NCBI GenBank assembly: GCA_029378245.1 | Contig: JARKIF010000050.1 | Location: 265,894-329,893 of the forward strand | Direction of reading: 5' to 3' | Origin: Roridomyces roridus | Lineage: Eukaryota; Basidiomycota; Agaricomycetes; Agaricales; Mycenaceae | Length of the DNA stretch: 64,000 nucleotides | In this document: piece after piece, positions 44,501 to 53,827 of the stretch | Layout of the letters: each line of letters starts with the position of its first letter | Position numbering within the stretch: the stretch's first letter is position 1 | Made by a program: the position numbers and the translations under genes | Notes under the pieces: model-generated | What the model saw: only the letters and a program-made list of their open reading frames with translations | Told to the model about the DNA's origin: nothing | The model's database searches: none

Positions 44501-45587
44501 CACGAAGTTACCTGAGTCCAAGGGGTACGACAGTATCGTGGTGATTGTGGATAGACTGGGTAAGGGAATTCGGGTTGTGCCCTGTCGGGAACAGATTACC
44601 GGTGAAGGGATTGCCCGGGTTTATCGGGACAATGTGTGGAAGGATTACGGGTTACCGGAGGTGGTAATCAGCGACCGTGGAACACAATTCGTGGGCCACT
44701 TTATGCGCGACTTGATGAAACTTCTGGGAATGAAGTCGAATGCGTCGACAGCATATCATCCGCAAACCGACGGTCAAACGGAACGGGTCAACCAAGAGGT
44801 GGAGCAGTATCTCCGGATCTTTACGAACTTCATGCAAGACGACTGGGCAGAATGGTTGACCTTGGCCGAATTCTCCTACAACGACAAGGTCCACGCAACG
44901 ACGGGATTCAGCCCCTTCTTTATGACTCTCGGGTTCCACCCGCGCAAAGGGATTGAACCACTACGAGAGGTTCCGACGGAGAAGGCGATGGAATTTGCGC
45001 AGAGAATGGAGAAGGTACGGGCAGAAGCCGCAGCGGCAATGCGCCACGCACAAGAAGTTATGAAGAAATACTACGATCGCAGTCGACAACCCGACCCGGG
45101 GTACAAAGTAGGCGACAAGGTGTGGCTAGAAGGGAAGAATCTGCAGACGCACCGACCCACCAAGAAATTCGAAGACCGACGGTATGGTCCTTTCCCGGTG
45201 GTGCGCAAGGTTGGATCCCTCTCGTACGAAATCAAGACGCCTGCATCTTGGAAAGTTCACCCGGTTTTCAATATGGTCTATCTTCGACCTTGGGTACCAC
45301 CAGTGGCCGAGCATCAGAAAGCGGTGGATCCGCCACCCCCGGACGTGGTTGACGGTCATTATGAGTATGAGGTGGAGGAGATCCTGAAAGTCAAGAGAGG
45401 CGGCGGGAATCAGCGCAACACGTTGCGCTACTTCGTCAAATGGAAGGACTATCCCCCGGCTGAATGGACTTGGGAAAAGCGCGCTTTGTTGGATGGAGCA
45501 GAGGAATGCATAGAGGAGTTCTATGAGAAGAACCCGACTGCACTCCGTGAAGAACGGGTTAACGGCCGATGGAAGATCGTGCCCTGA
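41592..45587 (+). CDS. pol: pol of the 6.1-kb chromovirus (PR-RT-RH-IN-chromodomain)
   Basis: One uninterrupted frame of about 1,330 codons. Protease VVGLLDTGATAEGF and DVILGYKWLKRHNPEIDW; RT RPVQDYRRLNAITIKNRYP and VIVYLDDILIYS; RNase H MEADSSDFATG, YDIHDKEMLAI and DHKNLAYF; integrase zinc motif HHDTYMAGHPG...CSTCQKTK and DDE motifs SIDLITKLP, SDRGTQFVGHF and YHPQTDGQTERVNQ; C-terminal chromodomain YEVEEILKVKRG...LRYFVKWKDYPPAEWTWE. No ATG occurs near the frame start, so expression must use a -1 shift or reinitiation at the gag stop. All catalytic residues look intact. Confidence 0.93.
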   Translation: MKATSSRSPSIPHVHKSFTNQFHTLLNDKDSQIVANEQENDTPAPEWRSKKPIPQKKVTVVPPTPKASWKGLPPNSAERLLDRMYAQRPHAVEMLQNWTYKTRRTEITEGYVEELLGLYRPDALTAIEELQNPPSFIRAMGGVSVMVPMVVQDLASLRGYTVVGLLDTGATAEGFMNQSFAERHGLDVEDLPMPVPVYNADNTPNAGGKIRQVVRMRTTVEDHEEVMTFALTNTGKTDVILGYKWLKRHNPEIDWSNGKLSFTRCPPACRTERLWKQWEAEDEDGLEPDNRVFVTRIYEEEDAQHAEHIRAMGSVATKLAAAAHNAKGDQAMEDIVPAHYLDEFRSVFDKKDFDKLPERKCWDHAIELKDGAEPARGRVIPLSIPEQKELDEFIAEHLKTGRIRPSKSPFASPFFFVKKKDGKLRPVQDYRRLNAITIKNRYPIPLISEIMHNLRNATWFTKLDVRWGYNNIRIKEGDEEKAAFITNRGLFEPLVMFFGLTNSPATFQCMMNDIFARQIAEGRVIVYLDDILIYSSNKEEHQRTVREVLQILQENDLYLKPEKCEFEKREVEYLGVIIGDGKIRMDPVKVAGVREWAEPKTVKEVQSFLGFLNFYRRFIAGFGIHSKPLTRLTRKDYRWRWGGEERRAFETLKDLVTAEPVLHFSTDHGEWRMEADSSDFATGAVLSQLQNGVWVPIGFLSKSLNDTERNYDIHDKEMLAIMRGLYEWRHFLQGSNKTFEIWTDHKNLAYFMTTKKLNRRQARWSLELSEYDFLLIHKPGKTHNKTDALSRRNGHEKGAKDNSDITLLPADKFQQIPKEEFLRAIPDQEGGDQFLQRIKDAHDKWEDAAKEGLAKSKDEEAEEENPTWQEHDGFLTRHGSVYVPSDKELRHHITRAHHDTYMAGHPGQYRTAELVARNYYWPSMTRDIKRYVAACSTCQKTKTFPSKPRGPLSPNAVPERVWQNVSIDLITKLPESKGYDSIVVIVDRLGKGIRVVPCREQITGEGIARVYRDNVWKDYGLPEVVISDRGTQFVGHFMRDLMKLLGMKSNASTAYHPQTDGQTERVNQEVEQYLRIFTNFMQDDWAEWLTLAEFSYNDKVHATTGFSPFFMTLGFHPRKGIEPLREVPTEKAMEFAQRMEKVRAEAAAAMRHAQEVMKKYYDRSRQPDPGYKVGDKVWLEGKNLQTHRPTKKFEDRRYGPFPVVRKVGSLSYEIKTPASWKVHPVFNMVYLRPWVPPVAEHQKAVDPPPPDVVDGHYEYEVEEILKVKRGGGNQRNTLRYFVKWKDYPPAEWTWEKRALLDGAEECIEEFYEKNPTALREERVNGRWKIVP

Positions 45588-45623
45588 GCGCTTCGGGACG
45601 CAGCGCTTGAACGGAGGGGATAA

Positions 45624-45986
45624 TGTCATGAAATGACCCCAGGCAACAACCCGACGGGTTGTAACCCGATCAACCATCAAACCATCAATACCCTAATCAG
45701 TGATCATCATTGATCGGGCGGGTCTTGTCTCAACCCCTGCTTGGTACTCCACTCTCCCCTGCATTTAAACCCCTACCGGTCTCGATCGCCCCTGCTCCTA
45801 CCCCCTACCTCCTCGTACCTAATTCGATCATGTAGTATATATACCCGTCTACAGTCTCAGTACTGTAGACGAATCTAGTCTATTCTCCCTACGGCTTGCT
45901 CTACCTCTTGAGTCTCGTCTGCTGCTCTTCGCTCGGTCGCCTCGTTCGTTGCCGACTAGAACCCGACTTAGCCCTAGGTGCTGACA
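45624..45986 (+). repeat. 3' LTR of the 6.1-kb chromovirus
   Basis: 363 bp, reads the same as the 5' LTR, preceded by a polypurine stretch at about 45611-45623. Confidence 0.93.
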
Positions 45987-45991
45987 CATGT

Positions 45992-48479
45992 GAAGACGGC
46001 GATTCGTAGCGGAGGTTACGGAGCGACAGTCGAGTATTATGGTTGGTATTTAAATGCCGGTCCATGCGGACCCTTCGTAGACCCGAACTGGTATGCACCA
46101 GAGTTCAAACGTTCACTGCGAGTTGTGTTGATCGGGGTTTTGTCTAGTAAAAGTTAAACACCACCAGGTGAGATCGCTGTGACCGTAATGAGTGGCCAGA
46201 AAGACGCAGTAAGGGAAAGGACTTGATACTTAGGTCCGATGGCGCTTCAATATCGCCAATCTAAGAGCAACTGGAAGAAAAACGCGGATTCATGCGGACC
46301 CTTTGTCAGACCCAAACTGTACCCGAACTGGTATGTAAGTACATGATATATGTATGCACACGGCGGTGTTGCCGTCGATCTGACATCGATTAGAGCTCGA
46401 GCAGCGAGTTGATGAACTCAATCTGCGGAATTGAGTCGAGTTGAGCTTGAGTTGAGCTGAGTTCACTTCAAGTTCGAGTTGTGTTGATCGGGGTTTTGTC
46501 TAGTAAAACACCAACAGGTGAGATCGCTGTGACCGTAATGAGTGGGCAGGAAAGACGCAGTGAGCCAATGGCGCTTCATTATCGCCAATCTAAGAACGAA
46601 AGGGTGGATGTTCAGTCGAGGGAGAGGATATGTACTAGAGGACGGTACTTACCTCGGCGACGAGCGTCAGATGCTAGTGGCAAGACTAGTGTAGGCAGTC
46701 TAAGATGTGTGTTGATGGAAGATGAAGCATTGTGAAAACTAGCTGTGGAAAGGAACTTCTGCGGCATTGACACCAACGGACGGCGGATGGGGTTGATGTG
46801 GAAGGACTTCAAGAAGGCAAACGGATCATCGATCATCTCCGAGTCTGATAACCAAGTGTGGCTAAGGCTTGATGGGACAGCTTGTTCTTGACCTTGTCCC
46901 ACTTTTGCATTTCCGCAGTTGATATCAAATGTGATCTGGAGAAATTGATCCCGGCGCACGCGGCAGCTCTTGATCTCAATCAAGGGTGCCGACAAGAGCC
47001 GTCAAGCGAAACAACGGACAACAATGTCATTCCTTTCCTCTCCCTCACACCGACCACCACACTCGCTGCACGCCGTCTATCATCGATGTCAGCCGTCTTT
47101 CTGCCTTCTAAGTTCTCAGTGGCACCGATCTCAAAAGCGTCGGTACTCGCCCGCCATGATCAAGCTTGGCATGGACCCGCGGCCCTTGACCTCGCAATGT
47201 ATGCAATTGGTGATGCTAGGTGCGGCATTCATGCCTTTCTCAATGCTCGCCCATTAATACCCTGCCCGTAATAGCGCCTCCATGCGAACAATGCCAATTT
47301 TACGCGTTGGAAGGGCACATGAGCTGAGGCTGGGACCGCTGGTAGAGGTGCGACGGTGAGTGCTCCCCTCACCTCTTCTGTCTCAGGCCGCACTGGTTGC
47401 TGGCGCTGAGCCACCCCATTTGCCACCCCTTCGGCTCACTTCCCCGCTGCACACGCCGTGGCCCGTAGCCGAGGCGAACGCGTCTTAGTGTCCGTGTCTT
47501 CTCGCCCTATGAGCCCCGGGCCCCCATGGAGTGAGTCGCACGGATACGGCCGCAGCGGGGCGTTGTTGGCTAGTGGTCTGGGTCCATCGAGGCTGCTCAT
47601 CGCCGTCCGGCGTCGAGTCCCGAAGCATATCCGTCCCTACCATTTCATCTGCCTCTCTCTGCTTGTATGTACCTCCCAACCGGATTGTGTAGCGTAGAGA
47701 ATGTAATGGAATACTCGCCCAATGGGATTTGTCTGTCTGCAGTCCAGGAACGCTGCTCCTTTGACTTGGAATGTTTTCGCTGAGCGGCACATTTCGGCAC
47801 TAGTTGTTGTGATCAAAGGTTGCCGTGCACCGCCGCCATCAAATTTGATAGGATTCTGTGATATCAACTGCGGAATCGCTACAACTACCTTGTCCATCAA
47901 CTTGAGCTCCTTCCAATCCCGCTCTGTCTTGACGCCTACTCTCCTCCATTCCGATTCCGCTCTCTTCCGTCGTACGGCTGTGTATCCCTGCCGAAGAGCG
48001 ACGGCCTGAAAGAAAGACGACTTGCCCTGAATGGTTTGCGGATGCAACATACTCCTTCCCAACTCCGTCCACGGATAAGTCTGCCTACCTGCTTCCTAAG
48101 CATACGCATCCGACTCTGGGTGGGACGTACTGCCTCGAGTCAAGGGAGAGGCCGACCGACGTCTGCGGTAACTCCGTCTTGTGCGCCGGGCTCTTCTTCT
48201 CTCGAATTCTTCAACTTTCAAGTCTTCCGACTCTCAATGCGGCCATCTCAGGCCTCTCGACGCTGCGCTACTTTCCATCAATCTCCGATAGTGGCCAAGT
48301 TTCCGGCCCCGCGATGTTTAACCGACTGTCTGCCCTCCAGTTGAGTATGCGAAAGATGTCGACATACGGGCAGCTACAATGGACCTACACGCTTGTGTTC
48401 ACATTCACTCTTCTTTCCGTCCGTCCGAGTCCTTACCGACGCCTTTCTTTCATCCTCCCGTCGCTCACCCTTTCCGCTA
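45992..48479. other. Intergenic region with imperfect direct repeats
   Basis: Apart from the repeat pair at 46119-46596, nothing convincing. A minus-strand frame at 46612-46995 and several plus frames lack domains or splice support. The 16-nt word GATATCAACTGCGGAA occurs near 47870 and inverted near 46911. Confidence 0.4.
46119..46596. repeat. Pair of imperfect direct repeats
   Basis: Copy A 46119-46266 and copy B 46475-46596 share CGAGTTGTGTTGATCGGGG, then GGTGAGATCGCTGTGACC and GGCGCTTCA(A/T)TATCGCCAAT, with small indels. The preceding segments (GCGGACCCTT...CCCGAACTGGTATG near 46068 and 46295) are also repeated, so the unit is a roughly 230-350 bp duplication. Confidence 0.7.
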
Positions 48480-49140
48480 CTGGCGCGCAAAACAGGGCAC
48501 GCACGTTCAGGCGTATTATTCGGGACCCTGCGTTGCGGCATGTTACCATGAGCGTTTGGCACGGTACGGCATGGAGTAATGCGAGCTGGCTGCCAATTAC
48601 GATTGATGAGCTCGGGGAGGGTGGGCAAAGGACGGGAGGTTGTTTGTGGATTGGGCCGAAGAGGATGGCTAGAGTTGTTCTCTTCGTGCATGGTATGGAG
48701 GCTCGACCTTGTTGATCCTTGCATCAGGATTCAGGTGGAGCGTTTTTGCTGCCGGGGTTGGAGAAACGGCATCTCCACGTCCGGTTTGCGATGCTCAATT
48801 ACAGTGAGCACCTCATCATCTTAAGCTTTACTTTCCGACCACATACTAACGCGTTTTCTATAGCCCTCATCCCAAACGGACACTTCCCGATTCCGCTCAG
48901 ACAAACGAGGCTGGCTTTAAAGTCGAGTCACGAAACCGAATTCCAACCTCGTAGGCGACTCGGCTGGCGGGGAACCAAAATCATCATTCAAGCCGTCCAT
49001 CCGCTTTATAACGTTCCAGTCGCACCTCCCCGCGCCCCTTGCTGGCATTATGTTGATTTCCCCTGGACGAATATGGTCGGCCCACACGGCGAGTCCTAGA
49101 CGTGCGTTTGCTCGGTTCTCAAATGAGGAGAGCTCGATTA
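48480..49140 (+). pseudogene. Decayed copy of the downstream alpha/beta-hydrolase gene
   Basis: Broken frames align in order with the gene at 49495-50729: RTFRRIIRDPALRH; ITIDELGEGG...LWIGPKRMARVVLFVHG (compare VDEIGEDARLLWIGEKRLDKVILFAHG); GGAFLLPGLEKRHLHV (compare LELEKKGIHV); IPNGHFPIPLRQ; GDSAGGEP (nucleophile region); ISPGRIW/SPWTN remnant. Several frameshifts and lost segments, including the rest of the C-terminus, make it a pseudogene. Confidence 0.75.
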
Positions 49141-49494
49141 CTAAATGCCACCGGTGCGCGCGGTTCGCTGTTGCGAGGACGCGGAGTGCTTACGGGACGA
49201 TGTACTTGCTTTTGGTGAGAATTGTATTTCTCGATTTCTTTGTCAAGGAGAGAAGGCTGGGGGTCATTGCATATCGGCTGGGCGCCAGTAACTATAGAGT
49301 TGCTCAAAGCGGAACTGTTGGTTGGCCAATTCCCCATGCGGCGGCCTTAGAAGGCACGCGTGACGCGACTACCAATTCATTACTTTCCCTTCTCACTCTC
49401 ACTTACTCTCATGCTCCGCATTTCGCATCTATCAGCGCCGCTGCCAGGCCTATATAAACGTTACTCTCGCAATGGATTAGGATTCTGAAGCAAA
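49141..49494. promoter_or_regulatory. Intergenic with TATA box of the hydrolase gene
   Basis: CCTATATAAACG at 49449-49460 lies about 40 bp upstream of the ATG at 49495, a plausible TATA box. Nothing else seen. Confidence 0.5.
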
Positions 49495-50729
49495 ATGTCT
49501 CGCCCAGCGATTCCGAGAAAGTACGCCGAGGTAGGCTTGGGCGACAAGTTGAGCTTTGTCGGCACGATCTTGTGTCTCCGTACGTGCTTCTCCTCCTCCC
49601 CTTGCTTCCCTCTCATTCATTTCTCACACTGATTAACATTGTGAATGGCTAGCGGCTGCGATAGCATGGGGCCTACTCACCACCACCCACCTCCCACACA
49701 ACAAATCCCGGAGCCTCAAACGCATCCTCGGGGACGTCACCCTCAAATTTCTGGTGAGGAATACGAGTGTGGAGCAGCTGCAGTGGTCGACGCCGTCCAC
49801 GATGGACATGTACGATAAGTGGAACAAGGCGAATGGGTTGCCGGGGACTGTGGATGAGATCGGTGAGGATGCGAGGTTGTTGTGGATTGGGGAGAAGAGG
49901 CTGGATAAGGTTATTCTGTTCGCGCATGGTGAGTGGCCTCTTAGCGCGCTGAATCGCGATACTAAGAGTCGTCAAAGGTGGAGGGTTCGTACTCCCCGCG
50001 TCGGATTATTCGGTCTCATTCTGGCGCTACGTACAGCTGGAATTAGAGAAGAAGGGTATTCACGTCGGCATCGCCCTCCTCAACTACACCATCGTCCCCA
50101 ACGCGAACTTCCCAACTCCACTCAAACAACTCTGTCGGGCGGTCGAATTCCTGCTCGACGCCGGGGTGAAACCAGAGAACCTCCAACTTACGGGTGATTC
50201 CGCCGGCGGGAACCTCATCCTCCAGCTCGTATCTCAGATACTCCACCCACTGCCCAACGTGCCCCTCGTGCCGACACTGTCAGCGCCGCTCCGCGGGATC
50301 CTGCTCATCTCCCCGTGGACGAACCTCTCCGCCGACAGCCCCTCGCACTCGCAAAACGGGTCCTTCGACTCCGTCGGGCCGACTACGCTGAGCGATTGGG
50401 GCTCCCGCACCAAGAGCGCTATGACAGATCCGGAACGTGAAGCGCCCTTCGTGGAAGCCGTGCGAGCGCCCGAGGGGTGGTTTGCTGGTATCGACAAGCT
50501 GGTCGAGCGGGTGCTCGTTACGGCGGGTGGGGTGGAGAGTTTGCGGGATGATGTGGTGCTTGTTGGGGAGATGCTCAAGAAGGAGATACCGGGGACGGAG
50601 GTGGTTGTGCAGCCTGGGGGGATGCATGAGGATATGTATTTGGATTTTAGTGCCAAGGAGGATTTGGGCAGGTTGGGGACGTTGACGCCGTTGATTGTCG
50701 AGTGGGTGGCTGCTGGGTTCCATGATTGA
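49495..50729 (+). CDS. Alpha/beta-hydrolase fold-3 (HSL-like) esterase/lipase
   Basis: Predicted carboxylesterase. The ATG at 49495 (MSRPAIPRKYAEVG) precedes an N-terminal hydrophobic segment after the first intron (PLAAIAWGLLTTTHL), suggesting membrane association. The oxyanion motif is AHGGG, formed across an intron (AHG|GGFVLP). The nucleophile Ser is in LTGDSAGGNLILQ; the region ILLISPWTNLS follows, and the catalytic His is likely in PGGMHEDMYLDF. The acid is probably the Asp/Glu around AGGVESLRDD. About 350 residues, typical for the family. A decayed copy lies immediately upstream, so this was a tandem duplication. Confidence 0.8.
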
Positions 50730-50777
50730 ATATAATTTATTGAGTATGTAGTATGGAATGAGTACATATGCTAACGC

Positions 50778-51950
50778 TTATAGGATAACGAAATCTTCTA
50801 CTCCATCTTCTTTGGGATCTGAAAGCGGGAGGAGGTTAGGCGATGGAAGTGGCGTGCAAAAGGGCGTCGTCACCTCATCGTCTTCCTCCTCGTCCGCGGA
50901 GAGTTCCGGGGTGGTGACCATCGTAGAAACCTCTTGTTCTTCTTCCCCCTCCTTTTGCTTCAGCTGATGAGCCGCCCACACTCCACGCCAGAATGATTCA
51001 ATGCGCGCCGCTTCGGCTTCCACCTCCCTCACGACGGCGCGTCTCCGCTCACGGACACGGGCGTCCCCACGGCTCTCCACCGCGTCGAGAGAGACGAGCA
51101 GTCGGGAGAGGAGCTCGGTGTATGTGTGCAGCGGGACGTTGGTTGGTGTATACGCGAGCTTGGCCTCTGCCGTCTCTGTCTCCACTGGTGGGAGGGTACG
51201 GGGAACTGGGACGGAGACGACACCAGCACCAGAAGGAGATTTGTAGTCGATCGTGGTGGGGACTTTGAAATCCGCCTTTACGGCGTGGAATTTGTTTTGG
51301 AGTTGGGAGATGGCGTGGAGGGCGCGGTGGGCGCGGTAGTGGGTTTGGATGGTGGTGGCGGCGGCGTCGAGTTGCTCGGGGGTGTGGGTATGTTCCGTGA
51401 ATGGAGGAGGAGGAGGAGGAGTGGAGGTGGAGGCATGAGGGGAGGGCTCGCGAGACCGGGACTGCGAGTGGGTCTGAGGACGACTCGGAGTAGTCTGCTG
51501 CGTGGTCGCGTCAGCTACTGCGGATTCTGACGCGAGTTGTGCTGCTGCAGCTGGACTCACGATTTCTTCCTCGGCCTGCGGTTGTTGCTGCTGTTGATGT
51601 TGCTGTTTCAAAGCAGCTGCGGCTCGCTGCGTCGCCTCGCGCTTACGTTGCTCGAGAGCCTCTTGCCGGCGCTGGGCCTCGACGAGAGCGCGTTGGCGTG
51701 GGCTGACATAGTTCTCTTCCTCGGGCTCGTAGCGAGCATAGCCATCGGGGGCGTAGCGCTCATAGCCGTCGGGCAAGTACCGGGAGCGGGCAGCGCGCTG
51801 CTGCTGTGCGCGCAGATTCAGAAGCCGCTCTTGTTCGGCCTGTTGCTGTGCGCGGGCCCGGGCCTGTTGTTGAGCTAGGGCGCGGGCGTAGGGAGAGGGC
51901 TGTTGGTAGAATGGAGAGTAGGACGATTGAGGATAGTATGAGTTGAACAT
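50778..51950 (-). CDS. IQ motif and BAG domain protein
   Basis: Predicted cytosolic Hsp70 co-chaperone. Single exon of 390 residues; the ATG at 51950 is the first true Met (MFNSYYPQSSYS). Gln/Ala/Arg-rich coiled-coil stretches (ALAQQQARARAQQQAEQERL; QRRQEALEQRKREATQRAAA) and a Ser/Pro linker come first. An IQ-like helix follows (DAAATTIQTHYRAHRALHAI), then a BAG-type three-helix region (NVPLHTYTELLSRLLVSLDAV ... RVRERRRAVVREVEAEAARI). The acidic C-terminus is Ser/Pro-rich. The BAG assignment rests on position after the IQ motif and helix pattern seen in fungal BAG proteins. Confidence 0.75.
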   Translation of the reverse strand: MFNSYYPQSSYSPFYQQPSPYARALAQQQARARAQQQAEQERLLNLRAQQQRAARSRYLPDGYERYAPDGYARYEPEEENYVSPRQRALVEAQRRQEALEQRKREATQRAAAALKQQHQQQQQPQAEEEIVSPAAAAQLASESAVADATTQQTTPSRPQTHSQSRSREPSPHASTSTPPPPPPFTEHTHTPEQLDAAATTIQTHYRAHRALHAISQLQNKFHAVKADFKVPTTIDYKSPSGAGVVSVPVPRTLPPVETETAEAKLAYTPTNVPLHTYTELLSRLLVSLDAVESRGDARVRERRRAVVREVEAEAARIESFWRGVWAAHQLKQKEGEEEQEVSTMVTTPELSADEEEDDEVTTPFCTPLPSPNLLPLSDPKEDGVEDFVIL

Positions 51951-52289
51951 TGCCACAGATTAGATTTAGATGGGGAGGAATATTGGGTGTGGGTTATATA
52001 TGTTCATTGCGCCAGTGGTAGAAGACGAGAGAAGAGCCGGGAGTGGGGCGGAAAGGGCACGAATATTCGAGAAAGATGACGTCAGGCGTCGGGGAGGCGA
52101 TGTCGTCGGCGTCGGGCATGTCAAATCCAGTCACCTCTTACATAAGAAAGAAGCGCAGCTTTCTGATCCGGAACACTTGTGGCTGCGACCTGCGGAATCA
52201 ATTGCTGCGCAATGCGCAGACACTCTGTATATAAGCCCAGCTCCGGCGCTTGACCCACTCAAACCCACTTGCCTCTACACTAATATCAA

Positions 52290-52823
52290 ATGCTTGCCTT
52301 TGCCAACGCCAACGAACACCACCACCGCGATATGGCTGCCGCTGCAGGCCCTTCCTCCTCCCCACTACCATCTCCCCTCTCTTCGCCAACCTACGAACAA
52401 CGAGAGTTCGAGCGGAGAGGATCTTTTGACGAGGATGAAGAAGAGGAGAACGAGCGTGCGCTGGCGAAGCAGAGGGAATGCGCAAGGAGGGTCGCTGCTT
52501 GGATAACGCAGTCCGCAGTCCCCATCACTACTGTGCGTCTGGCTTGCTTTCTTCCTCACCAATTGACTCACTCGATAATGCAGATTACCACTGCCTACGT
52601 TGCATCGACTGCTTCGTTTGACTTGCTGGATTTGGATTTGGATTTGGACCTGGAGGACGATGGGGAGCCTTACATCCTCTACTCGACATCGACGAAACCC
52701 GCACCGGTGATACACGCACCGGTTCCTAGACGATCATCCCGCTCGTCGCGCCGCCGGCATGGGCACCCAAGGCCGAGGGTTCCTTCGCCGTTGTATGTGA
52801 TTCCCGAGGAGGATTCGGAATGA
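52290..52823 (+). CDS. Small acidic hypothetical protein
   Basis: No family recognised. The ATG at 52290 (MLAFANANEHHHRDM) gives a frame open to 52823, with a Ser/Pro N-terminus, an acidic coiled stretch (DEDEEEENERALAKQRECARRVAAWI), a DLDLDLDLED repeat and a basic end (RRSSRSSRRRHGHPRPRV). A GTGCGT...ATGCAG segment of 51 nt (52534-52584) looks like an intron but has no stop and is a multiple of three, so it could be spliced or retained without a frame change. Confidence 0.5.
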   Translation: MLAFANANEHHHRDMAAAAGPSSSPLPSPLSSPTYEQREFERRGSFDEDEEEENERALAKQRECARRVAAWITQSAVPITTVRLACFLPHQLTHSIMQITTAYVASTASFDLLDLDLDLDLEDDGEPYILYSTSTKPAPVIHAPVPRRSSRSSRRRHGHPRPRVPSPLYVIPEEDSE

Positions 52824-53070
52824 AATCTTGCATGGGACAACAGCATTTGCATGGTCTGACTCGCTATACCCTCATTAATATTGTATTGCTGTATCAAAAG
52901 TATCTTGTACTCATACACGTCTTTCTGGAATTGGGCGGTGCTTTGGACGCGATTCGCGATCCTGTGCGGCTTTAGTTGGACGTTTGATGCGCGATTCAGA
53001 TTTACCCTTCTCCCCTTCTCCCACCCACACAATATCCTTCTTCCTCCTCCTTCTCCCTTCCCTTACCCTG

Positions 53071-53717
53071 ATGCCCACCTCGAAAATCCCCTCCCTAAAA
53101 CCAGGCGTATTCACAGTCTCCGACTCGATCCTCATCGACGCGCCGATTGAGAAGGTGTGGGAGGTGTTGATGGATTTTGGGAGGTATCATGAGTGGTGAG
53201 TCTCCTTCCCCAATAATGCACCTCTCATGATCATATAGGAATGCTTTCGTGTACGCCCCTCTCCTCACCCCGTAAATCGAAACTGAAATAATGCGCACAA
53301 AGACGTGGCCAGACCCTGATAACCCCAACCGGCACCCCACTTCCCAGCCAGACTCCGACCGCGGGCCTACGGATGCGGGTATCTCCCGTCCATCTCCCGC
53401 CGACGATGGGCGAGCCCGGGTGGGGTCAATCACATAGCACCGTCGTCCGGATAACCACCGTGGATGAGGAGGGGTACAGAGCGTCGTGGGTTACTGAGGG
53501 CAGTGATATGTTTAGGTGGATGTTGGATTGCGAGCGGTGGCAGGTTCTCACTACCGAGGAGGTTGAAGGGAGGACGAGGACGAAGTATGAGAGCGTGGAG
53601 GTTTTCAGAGGCCCTGTTGCGTATGTCGTGTGGATGTTTACGGGTGGGAATTTGAGGAAGGGGGTTAGTGCTATGGCGGAGGGGTTGAAGAGGCATGCAG
53701 AGGGTCTCGTGGCATAA
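53071..53717 (+). CDS. SRPBCC (START-like/polyketide cyclase-type) protein
   Basis: Predicted small-ligand-binding protein. The ATG at 53071 opens MPTSKIPSLKPGVFTVSDSILIDAPIEKVWEVLMDFGRYHEW, the typical first strand and helix of the fold, then an intron and NAFV. The rest reads LRMRVSPVHLPPTMG, STVVRITTVDEEGYRASWVTEG, WQVLTTEEVEGRTRTKYESVEVFRGP and a C-terminal helix GNLRKGVSAMAEGLKRHAEGL. An upstream in-frame Met at 52984 is less likely. Ligand unknown. Confidence 0.75.
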
Positions 53718-53827
53718 CTATAGTACATTTCGGACGCTGAATCAACGCGTTGACGCGTCTAATTGGTTCTGATGTTGTTTGTTTACCAAACACGCCACAA
53801 CGCGTCTTTCTTCTGACCACCACCACC

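Larger units (their letters stand above)
39850..45986 (+). mobile_element. 6.1-kb Ty3/Gypsy chromovirus, apparently intact
   Basis: LTRs of 363 bp (39850-40212 and 45624-45986) that I read as identical, TSD CATGT (39845-39849 and 45987-45991), uninterrupted gag and pol, self-complementary primer site, and purine-rich ACGGAGGGGATAA just before the 3' LTR. The near-perfect structure points to a very recent insertion. Confidence 0.93.

Noticed and set aside
46612..46995. 127-codon minus-strand frame
   Set aside because: No domain or intron evidence, and neighbouring repeats suggest non-coding DNA.
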